Below are positions 8,748 through 15,337 of a stretch of 64,000 nucleotides of DNA, in pieces. The notes under the pieces were generated by a model, which saw nothing but the letters and a program-made list of their open reading frames with translations, was not told where the DNA came from and did no database searches. Origin of the DNA: Rhodospirillales bacterium (GTDB taxonomy: Bacteria > Pseudomonadota > Alphaproteobacteria > UBA8366 > JADFVY01). The first letter of the stretch is position 1, and the number at the start of each line of letters is the position of its first letter. The stretch is taken from the NCBI GenBank assembly GCA_020356105.1, contig CP070634.1, positions 3,306,465 to 3,370,464 on the forward strand. The letters run 5' to 3'. A program made the translations under genes and the position numbers.

Positions 8748-9338
8748 ATGGCCGTTGACACCAAGGCGCGGCGCGGCGCCGATCCGATTGCAGCCGATGC
8801 GGCGCTGGTGGCCCGAATTGGCGCCGGCGATCCGACCGCCTGCCGGGCCCTCATGGACGCGCATCTTGGCCGCGTCCATGGCTATGCCTGGCGTATGCTC
8901 GGCGATGCCGGCGAGGCCGAGGACGTGGCCCAGGAATGCTTCCTGCGGCTGTGGCGGCAGGCCGGACGCTGGCGGGCCGAGGCAAGGGTTGCGACCTGGC
9001 TGCACCGGGTCGCACACAATCTGTGCATCGACCGGTTGCGCCGGCGCCGCGCGATCGCGGCGGAGGAGCCGCCGGACCGGGCCGACCCGGCCCCCGGCCC
9101 CGCCGGCGAGTCGCAGCGCGCCCGGGTGGCGCAGGCGGTGGCGGCGGCGCTGGCCCGCCTGCCGGAGCGCCAGCGCGCGGCGATCGCCCTGGTGCACTAC
9201 CAGGAGCTGGGAAATATCGAGGCCGCAGATATCATGGGGATCAGCGTCGAGGCGCTGGAATCGCTTCTGGCCCGCGGCCGCCGGGCGCTGCGCGCGGCGC
9301 TCGGCGCGATGCGGGACGATCTGATGGGAGAGCCGTGA
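8748..9338 (+). CDS. ECF-family RNA polymerase sigma factor
   Basis: A 196-residue ECF sigma factor. Region 2 spans about 25-95, with GYAWRMLGDAGEAEDVAQEC and the downstream T-W-L-H-R-V-A-H-N helix. Region 4 spans about 130-185, with LPERQRAAIALVHYQELGN and an HTH ending LLARGRRALR. The regions are joined by a proline-rich linker. It overlaps the next gene by one base (TGATG), which in turn overlaps the periplasmic sensor gene, giving a tight three-gene operon. The order sigma, anti-sigma, metal-type sensor resembles the logic of the cnrYXH nickel/cobalt system, with the order changed. Confidence 0.92.
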   Translation: MAVDTKARRGADPIAADAALVARIGAGDPTACRALMDAHLGRVHGYAWRMLGDAGEAEDVAQECFLRLWRQAGRWRAEARVATWLHRVAHNLCIDRLRRRRAIAAEEPPDRADPAPGPAGESQRARVAQAVAAALARLPERQRAAIALVHYQELGNIEAADIMGISVEALESLLARGRRALRAALGAMRDDLMGEP

Positions 9339-9790
9339 TGGCAGAGCGGAGTGATCGCAAGATGGACGAGGCAAGGCTGGCCGTGATTCTCGAGGCCTAT
9401 GGCGCCGATTCGCGCCGCTGGCCTGAGGACGAGCGCGCGGCGGCGCGCGCCCTCCTGGCCGGATCGGCCGAAGCGCGGGCTCTCAGGGACGCGGCAGAAG
9501 CGCTCGATACGCTCTTGGACGTGCCGGCGCCGCCGGCCCCGTCGCCCGAGCTGATGGCGGCGATCCTGGCCGCGGCGGAGCGGCCCTCCTGGCGTCAATG
9601 GCTGGTCGATCTCTGGCCGATTGGCCCCATCTGGCAGCCGGCCTCGGCCTTTGCCGCCGCGATCGTGCTCGGCATTGCGATCGGCGTCGGCGCGCCCGAC
9701 CTGGTGCTGCCCAATGGCGGCGATGCGCTGATCACCGAGGCCGAGAGCCTCGCCTTCGGCCCGGCATTCATTGCGGAGGACGCGTTATGA
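9338..9790 (+). CDS. Single-pass membrane protein, probable anti-sigma factor
   Basis: A 150-residue protein with a helical cytoplasmic part (residues 9-95, including ILEAYGADSRRWPEDERAA), one transmembrane helix at about 101-119 and a short periplasmic tail. Genes of this type commonly follow ECF sigma factors in alphaproteobacteria and are annotated as anti-sigma-like. The assignment is from position and topology; sequence similarity to characterised anti-sigmas such as CnrY is not obvious. It overlaps the sigma stop by one base and the next start by 4 bases, so translation of all three is coupled. Confidence 0.75.
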   Translation: MAERSDRKMDEARLAVILEAYGADSRRWPEDERAAARALLAGSAEARALRDAAEALDTLLDVPAPPAPSPELMAAILAAAERPSWRQWLVDLWPIGPIWQPASAFAAAIVLGIAIGVGAPDLVLPNGGDALITEAESLAFGPAFIAEDAL

Positions 9791-10284
9791 GCACCCCCAC
9801 TTCGCGCAGGCTGGCGATCGCGCTGGCCGTCTCGGTCGGCCTCAACCTGTTCCTTGCGGGCATGATCGCCTCGGCCTGGATCGCCAAGCGGCACTATGCC
9901 GACCGACCGGACCGCCCCGCCGCGGCCCTGGCGGGCGGCTTCGACTTCCGCCGCGGCCTCGCGGCGCTCGGCGACGAGGCCCGCCCGATCGCTCGCGAGA
10001 TCCGGCGTGACTTCGCCCCGCGGTTGCGCGAGTCCGGCCGCGAGGTGCGGGCTGCGCGCCAGGATGTCGGCGCCCTGCTGCTCCGCGAAGATCTCGATCC
10101 CGCGGCGCTGCAGGACGCGTTCGGCGAATTGCGGCAGGCCACCGACAACGCGCAGGCGACGATGCACGAGGCGCTGATCGAGACCATGACCCGGCTCGAC
10201 ACCGACCAGCGCCGCGCCTTCCTCGAGGCGGCGATGCGAGGGCGTCCCGGCGAGCGCCGGCCGCCGCGCGACGAAGGCGGGTAG
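9787..10284 (+). CDS. Periplasmic heavy-metal-sensor/Spy-like protein
   Basis: A 165-residue membrane-anchored protein: one N-terminal transmembrane helix (about 8-32), then an all-helical, highly charged periplasmic domain. The build matches the metal-resistance/periplasmic-sensor family that includes CnrX and ZraP. There are few histidines (near residue 35 and in TMHEALIETM), so the full metal-binding set of CnrX cannot be confirmed. It should sense a periplasmic signal, metal or envelope damage, and pass it to the adjacent anti-sigma factor. The start overlaps the anti-sigma stop (ATGA). The C-terminus is Arg/Pro-rich and likely disordered. Confidence 0.75.
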   Translation: MSTPTSRRLAIALAVSVGLNLFLAGMIASAWIAKRHYADRPDRPAAALAGGFDFRRGLAALGDEARPIAREIRRDFAPRLRESGREVRAARQDVGALLLREDLDPAALQDAFGELRQATDNAQATMHEALIETMTRLDTDQRRAFLEAAMRGRPGERRPPRDEGG

Positions 10285-10362
10285 CGCGGCCGTGCCGGCC
10301 GGCCCAAGTGCGAGGAACGGCCCCATGCAAAGGGTTTTTCTGCGGGTTTCAGCCGGGGAATT

Positions 10363-10377
10363 GCGAGGGCGCCTCGC
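10363..10377. terminator. Short hairpin between convergent genes
   Basis: GCGAGG and CCTCGC flank a 3-base loop in the 177-base gap between the convergent sensor and msrB genes. It has no T run, so its role as a terminator is only suggested by position. The rest of the gap shows no gene. Confidence 0.25.
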
Positions 10378-10461
10378 CCGCCAACACCTTCTATCCCACA
10401 TCTCCGACAGACAAGGGTGAGGCCGCCGGCCGGCGTCGACTGGGTTGCGGTCCGCTCCCCC

Positions 10462-10863
10462 TCACTCCTCCCGCGCCTTCAACGCCAGCGCCACCGAGTT
10501 CATGCAATACCGCTTGCCGGTCGGGTCCGGCCCGTCGTCGAAGACGTGGCCGAGATGGGCATCGCACGCGGCGCAGAGGATCTCGGTGCGGCGCATGAAC
10601 AGGCTGTTGTCCGCCTCCTCGGCCACCGCGTCCACGGCGATCGGGGCCCAGAAGCTGGGCCAGCCGGTGCCGGAGTCGAACTTCGTCTCAGACTCGAACA
10701 GCGCGTTGCCGCAGCAGGCGCAGACATAGGTTCCGGGCCTCTTGTCGTTCAGGAGCGCCCCGGTGAACGGCCGCTCCGTGCCCTTCTTGCGGCAGACCTT
10801 GTACTGCTCCGGCGTGAGGATCTGCCGCCATTCTTCGTCCGATTTCGTCACCTTCTCCGTCAT
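10462..10863 (-). CDS. msrB: Peptide-methionine (R)-S-oxide reductase
   Basis: A 133-residue MsrB that reduces methionine-R-sulfoxide in proteins, with electrons usually from thioredoxin. Zinc-binding cysteines are at 48, 51, 97 and 100 (two CxxC pairs), the substrate motif GTGWPSFW is at 66-73, and the catalytic Cys120 is in RYCMNS. Length and all key residues are normal, and no signal peptide is present, so it is cytoplasmic. Its start overlaps the stop of chaC by 4 bases, which makes a two-gene redox operon. Confidence 0.95.
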   Translation of the reverse strand: MTEKVTKSDEEWRQILTPEQYKVCRKKGTERPFTGALLNDKRPGTYVCACCGNALFESETKFDSGTGWPSFWAPIAVDAVAEEADNSLFMRRTEILCAACDAHLGHVFDDGPDPTGKRYCMNSVALALKAREE

Positions 10864-11561
10864 CTCGCCTCTCCGTACTCTCTGTGGCCTGCCGTCGTCC
10901 CGTCGAGCGCCCGCACCCTCTCCAGGATCGCGTGCAGCGGCCTCTCCGTGATTCCCAGCGCGTCCATGTGGGCGACGGTCTGCTCCAGGTACTCGCGGTT
11001 GCTGCCCAGCTTCCCGGTCGCCGTCGCCAGCGTCCGCGCGACCTTGTCGGGCGGCAGCTTACCGGCATAGCGTTTGCCGTCGCGGTTGATCACCCAGATG
11101 ATGGCGCACGCCTCCCCTTCGCGGCAGCGGATCCGCGCCCAGCGCGGGCGGTAGCCGTCCGCCACCATCTCGCGCTGCCAGACGAGCGCGAGCTCGCTCT
11201 CGCGGTCCTCGGCCGCGATGCGGTAGGCGATGCCGCAGCAGGAGCCGCCGCGGTCGAGGCCCAGCACGAGGCCGGGATTGTCGGGGCTGCCGCGGCCGAG
11301 TGGCGTCCACAGGCAGAAGCTGCGGTGCCAGCCATGCAGCAGCGCCGGGCGGCGCTCCAGGTAATGGAAGGCGGGGTTCCACATCAAGGAGCCGTAGCCG
11401 AAGACCCAGACATCCTCATCCGGTTCGATCCCGGCCAGCAAGCGCGCGCGCGATTCGGCCCGCTCCTCGTCGGTGTGGGGGCGCAGGATGCCGAGCCGCC
11501 GCCCCTCGGCGGCAAGCTCGGCGAACAGCCCGTCGCGGATGTTCTCGCGTCCGTATTCCAT
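10860..11561 (-). CDS. chaC: Gamma-glutamylcyclotransferase (ChaC type, glutathione-specific)
   Basis: A 233-residue ChaC-family enzyme that breaks glutathione into 5-oxoproline and Cys-Gly. The substrate loop VFGYGSLMW is at 53-61, and the expected catalytic Glu is at about 131 in VWQREM. An N-terminal helical extension of about 45 residues precedes the domain, which is usual for ChaC. It is the first gene of the chaC-msrB pair; both act in thiol or oxidative metabolism. Interestingly, the product 5-oxoproline is also the residue removed by pcp 3 kb away, though no functional link is shown. Confidence 0.9.
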   Translation of the reverse strand: MEYGRENIRDGLFAELAAEGRRLGILRPHTDEERAESRARLLAGIEPDEDVWVFGYGSLMWNPAFHYLERRPALLHGWHRSFCLWTPLGRGSPDNPGLVLGLDRGGSCCGIAYRIAAEDRESELALVWQREMVADGYRPRWARIRCREGEACAIIWVINRDGKRYAGKLPPDKVARTLATATGKLGSNREYLEQTVAHMDALGITERPLHAILERVRALDGTTAGHREYGEAR

Positions 11562-11620
11562 GGCGTCTTATTTAGGGTATCGGCAGGCAAAGTAAAACCG
11601 GTGCCGGCCCGGTGGTGCGA

Positions 11621-11732
11621 CCTCACCCTTCGAGACGGTTGCTGCGCAGCCTTCTCTGTACGAGACTCAAAGATCATCGACGATACGTGCCTTATGCTGA
11701 GGAGGACCGCAGTCCCGTCTCGAAGCATGAGG
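11621..11732. repeat. Pair of inverted REP-like palindromic repeats
   Basis: Two copies of a short intergenic element face each other. The 18-base head at 11621-11638 (CCTCACCCTTCGAGACGG) matches 16 of 18 bases with the complement of 11715-11732. The second copy (11690-11732) is itself palindromic, with ends CCTTATGCT and AGCATGAGG and an inner GGACCGCAGTCC. The first copy carries GCTGCGCAGC instead. Elements with the string TTCGAGAC and GAGG ends are familiar in alphaproteobacterial intergenic space. They occupy most of the gap between chaC and the TPP enzyme gene. Confidence 0.7.
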
Positions 11733-11784
11733 TCGCGCTGGTCCTTCCCTAACCGAAAACGGGTGCTGACCCGGATAAAGGCCC

Positions 11785-13401
11785 TCACAGCCTCCCGTCA
11801 TAGGCTTTGCGGTCGATTTGCGCGGCAACGATGGTGAAGGTCTCTGCGGCAAGCCCCTTTTTCACCGCGGCGCCCAGCGCCTTGCGGTCACTGACCGAAA
11901 CGCCCCGACCGCCCATCGCCCTGGCGAGCGCGACCCAGTCGGTGGCCGCGTAATCGACGCCGAGGTTCGGCAGTTGGGCCTCGCGCTGCTTCTTCTCGAT
12001 CAGCGCCAGCGAAGCGTCGTCATAGATGACGATCACGACCGGCAGGGCGAGGTCGCGCAGCGTGGCGAGCTCGCCCAGCACCATCTCGAGCCCGGCATCG
12101 CCAGTGATCGCGACGACGGCGCGCTCCGGCGCTGCCATCTTGGCGCCGATCGCCAGCGGCAGGGCGCAGCCCATCGTGGCGAACCCCGTGGACTGGAGCA
12201 GCGTGCGCGGTTTCGCGCACGGCCAGACATGGCTCAACAGGATGCGATGCGCGCCGCTGTCGACGCAGGCGATGGCATCGTCCGGCAGGGCCTTGCGCAC
12301 CTCGTCGGCGACCGCCGCCGGCCCCCAATCCTCATCGGCACGGTACGCCTCTGCCAGTTCCTGGCGCACCCGCGCCGGCTCACCATCGGGCCACGAATCC
12401 GGGTTTGGCGTCAGTTGAAGCGACAGCGTCTTCAGGCTCGAGCCGATGTCGCCGATGAAGCTGACATTGGCCATATGGACGTAGTGGGTGTTCGGTGTCG
12501 CCGAGAATTCGATCACCGGCTTTTCGCTCGCATCCCACGGTGCGGTCCAGGCATGTCGCATCTCCACCGGATCGTAGCCGACCAGTAGCAAGAGGTCGCT
12601 CTGCGCGATCAGAGGCATCAGCAGACGGTCGGCGATCGGTGACAGGCCGGCCGCGCCGAGCGACAGGAAGTCCTCCTCGGGGAACACGCCCTTGGCCTTG
12701 TAGGTGGTGATCACCGGGATCGAGAAATCGAGTGCCAGCGCCGTCAGCATGTCCGGCGCGTCCTTCGATTCCAGGGTCTCGACGCCGGCGATGATCAGCG
12801 GCCGCTCGGCGCCCGAGAGCAGATGACGGGCCGAGACCATCTCCTCGCCGCCTGCGGGTCGGGACGGGATCGGGGTCGGCCGGCGGATCGGCGCCGTCGC
12901 CGGCTCATCCAGCGCGGCGACACCGACCGGCAGGTCGATATGGACGGGGCCGGGCGGCGCATCCATGGCGATCGACACCGCCTTGTCGGCGATCACGTCC
13001 GCGGCGCCGGGGACGACCTCGAAACTCGCCTTGACCAGCGGCCGCAAGATCGCGCCGTGATCCACGACCTGGTGCGTATAGGTCTGCCGTTCGTGCATGT
13101 CGACGGCACCGGAAATGACGATCAGCGGCACGCGGTCAAGCCGCGCATTGCCGACGACGTTGACCGCGTTCGCCAGCCCCGGCCCGATCGTCGTCAGCAG
13201 GACCGGCGGCGCACCGGTTGCGCTCCAGGCGCCTTCGGCCATGAAGCCCGCATTGTTCTCGTGCTTTGTGAGGACGAATTCGATGCCCTCGGCGCGCAGC
13301 GCCTCCATCAGCGTCAGGACCTCGCCGCCGGGGACGCCGAACACCCGGCGGCATCCGGCTTCGGCGAGTCGCTTGGCGATCAGTTGCGCGGCGGTTGCCA
13401 T
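11785..13401 (-). CDS. Thiamine-pyrophosphate enzyme, acetolactate-synthase-like
   Basis: A 538-residue TPP-dependent enzyme with the three-domain layout of the acetolactate synthase/benzoylformate decarboxylase group. The cofactor-activating Glu48 lies in TKHENNAGF, a central nucleotide-fold domain covers about 190-330, and the C-terminal TPP/metal motif starts at GDAGLEM (about residue 431) and ends at YDD. The usual motif is GDG...NN; here the metal-binding residues are D and D. No FAD-binding evidence was seen. The substrate is not known; a 2-keto acid or acyl carrier is plausible. It starts 8 bases after the acyl-CoA dehydrogenase stop, so both act in one transcript and perhaps one degradation path. 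Confidence 0.85.
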   Translation of the reverse strand: MATAAQLIAKRLAEAGCRRVFGVPGGEVLTLMEALRAEGIEFVLTKHENNAGFMAEGAWSATGAPPVLLTTIGPGLANAVNVVGNARLDRVPLIVISGAVDMHERQTYTHQVVDHGAILRPLVKASFEVVPGAADVIADKAVSIAMDAPPGPVHIDLPVGVAALDEPATAPIRRPTPIPSRPAGGEEMVSARHLLSGAERPLIIAGVETLESKDAPDMLTALALDFSIPVITTYKAKGVFPEEDFLSLGAAGLSPIADRLLMPLIAQSDLLLLVGYDPVEMRHAWTAPWDASEKPVIEFSATPNTHYVHMANVSFIGDIGSSLKTLSLQLTPNPDSWPDGEPARVRQELAEAYRADEDWGPAAVADEVRKALPDDAIACVDSGAHRILLSHVWPCAKPRTLLQSTGFATMGCALPLAIGAKMAAPERAVVAITGDAGLEMVLGELATLRDLALPVVIVIYDDASLALIEKKQREAQLPNLGVDYAATDWVALARAMGGRGVSVSDRKALGAAVKKGLAAETFTIVAAQIDRKAYDGRL

Positions 13402-13409
13402 GGTTCTCC

Positions 13410-14630
13410 TCAGCTGCGGTGCGGCAGGTTGAGATAGCCGTCGCGGGTCTGCGGCAGCTTGCGATCAAGAAGGCGCGACGCCACCACCGTGCGCAGGATC
13501 TGCGCGGTGCCGCCGCCGATCGTGAACATGCGGGCATCGCGGACCATGCGCTCCAGCGGAAGATCGCGCGAATAGCCGGCGGCCCCGAAGATCTGCAGCG
13601 CGTCGTTGGTCACGGAAATCGCCGACTCGCTGGCGAAAATCTTGGCCTGGGCGGCCCGGGCGACATCGGGGAAGCGCGATTCCGTGCCAGCGCCGGTTCC
13701 CGCCGCCGCGCGGTGCAGCAACAGCCGCGCCGCCTCAACCTTGGTGTGCATGTCGACCAGCATCCATTGCAGCCCCTGGAATTCGCAGATCGGGCGGTCG
13801 AACTGCTCACGCTCCTGGGCATAGTTCAGTGCCAAATCGTAAGCGCCGGCGGCGATCCCCAGCGCCACCGTGCCGGCCCCGAGCCGTTGCGCATTGTAGG
13901 CGTTCATCAGCCCGGCGAAGCCGCGCTGCACGCCCTCCGGCGGAATCAAAGCCATCTCTTCGGGAACCTCCAGATCCTCGAAGACGATCTCGGTTTCCGG
14001 GATGCCGCGCAGGCCCATGGTCCGCTCGCGGCGGCCGATCCGAAGGCCCGCCGGCGTGCCGGCGTCCGGATCGCGCACGACGATGAACCCGGCGATTCCC
14101 TGATCGATACCTTCCTCGAAGACCCGTGCGAAGATCAGGTGTAGCCGCGATACGCCGCCGCCGGTGATCCAGTGCTTGCTGCCGTTGAGGACATAGCGGT
14201 CGCCGCGTCGCTCGGCCCGCGTCTTCATTTGCGAGGCGGCGCTGCCGGCCCCGGGCTCGGTGATGCAGATCGCGGGCTTGTCGCCGCCCAGCACCAGCTC
14301 GGCGGCCAGCTGCTTCTGCTCGTCCGACCCGTATTTCATGATCGCGCCGATCGCGCCCATATTGCCCTCGACGACGATCCGGGCGGTCACGCCGCAGGCC
14401 TTGGCGATCTCCTCGACGATCAGCAGCACCTCGAGGTAGCCGAGGCCTTGGCCGCCAAATTCTTCGGGCAGGGTGAAGCCCATGAAGCCGGCCTTGACCA
14501 AAGTTTCGACATTGTCCCAGGGATACGCCTCGCCGCGGTCGATTTCCGCCGCCCGCGGAGCGAATTCGTTCGCCGCGAGAATCCTGGCCTGCTGCTGCAG
14601 GTCCTTTTGCGTCTGGCTCAACTCGAACAT
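13410..14630 (-). CDS. Acyl-CoA dehydrogenase family protein
   Basis: A 406-residue flavoenzyme of the acyl-CoA dehydrogenase fold, with the helical N-domain, the FAD-loop signature ITEPGAGS and later NGSKHWITGG, and the C-terminal helical domain. The position that carries the catalytic Glu in short and medium chain enzymes (YEGT) reads GGGT here (about residue 368), and the alternative position (ER in isovaleryl-CoA dehydrogenase) reads QR. The catalytic base must therefore lie elsewhere or be absent. Start at 14630 is supported by GGGGAG upstream. It is the first gene of the pair with the TPP enzyme. Confidence 0.88.
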   Translation of the reverse strand: MFELSQTQKDLQQQARILAANEFAPRAAEIDRGEAYPWDNVETLVKAGFMGFTLPEEFGGQGLGYLEVLLIVEEIAKACGVTARIVVEGNMGAIGAIMKYGSDEQKQLAAELVLGGDKPAICITEPGAGSAASQMKTRAERRGDRYVLNGSKHWITGGGVSRLHLIFARVFEEGIDQGIAGFIVVRDPDAGTPAGLRIGRRERTMGLRGIPETEIVFEDLEVPEEMALIPPEGVQRGFAGLMNAYNAQRLGAGTVALGIAAGAYDLALNYAQEREQFDRPICEFQGLQWMLVDMHTKVEAARLLLHRAAAGTGAGTESRFPDVARAAQAKIFASESAISVTNDALQIFGAAGYSRDLPLERMVRDARMFTIGGGTAQILRTVVASRLLDRKLPQTRDGYLNLPHRS

Positions 14631-14740
14631 GCTGACTCCCCGGGACGTCTTTGGGAACGGCGGCAAAATAGCCGGGATCGGGCGGTCGCGCCAGCGCCCT
14701 TGGCGCCGCGCCCGTCGTCGGCGAGTGTCGGGCCGGGATC

Positions 14741-15337
14741 CTACAGCCGCTTGAGGCAAAGGCCCAATTCGCCCGCTTCGGAGAGCACCGGAATCGTGCG
14801 CTCCTCCGCCTCGGCCAACAGGTCGCGCCGCACGGCCTGCCCGGCGCGGTCCCGCACGGCCACCGCGAAGGCGGTCAGCCGGACACGCCGCGGGTCGAGC
14901 GGTTCCAGCGTGAGGTCATAGGTGATCGCCGCGTTGCGACCATCGATCGTGCCCTCGGTTTCCACCGTCAGGGGCAGCGCGCCGTTCGCGTCCGGCCGGC
15001 CGACCAGCGCCTGCGCCCGCGCATACGTCTCCAGCATGAAGAAGCGGCTGACGTAGAAGGCGGACGGACCACTGTCGTCGGCGCGGGTGATGCCCACGAA
15101 CACGCCCTCCGAGAGGTCCAGCCGCTCATCGCAGGAATCTCCGGCAGTTGCCGCCCAGTCGCCGGCGAAATCGTAATGCAGCACGATCCGTTCGGGTCGG
15201 TCGATCGGTGCGGGCGGCGTCGTCGCGCAGCCGAACAGGGCGAGCGCCAGGCCGAGGGCGGCGCTCGCGCGCCGGCGACTCGCCGCAATCGTGGCGGCCC
15301 GCGCGCCCGCCTGGTTAATTCGAAGCTGCGCCGTCAC
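14741..15337 (-). CDS. Uncharacterised lipoprotein
   Basis: A 198-residue predicted lipoprotein: an arginine-rich N-region, a hydrophobic stretch and a lipobox LFGC with Cys37 as the lipidated residue. The mature part is a beta-rich domain of unknown family, with only two further cysteines (CDERL and LGLCLKRL), which might form a disulfide. The GTG start overlaps the stop of the large channel gene by 4 bases, so the two are translationally coupled. I do not recognise a family. A shorter N-terminus starting nearer the hydrophobic stretch cannot be excluded. Confidence 0.65.
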   Translation of the reverse strand: MTAQLRINQAGARAATIAASRRRASAALGLALALFGCATTPPAPIDRPERIVLHYDFAGDWAATAGDSCDERLDLSEGVFVGITRADDSGPSAFYVSRFFMLETYARAQALVGRPDANGALPLTVETEGTIDGRNAAITYDLTLEPLDPRRVRLTAFAVAVRDRAGQAVRRDLLAEAEERTIPVLSEAGELGLCLKRL

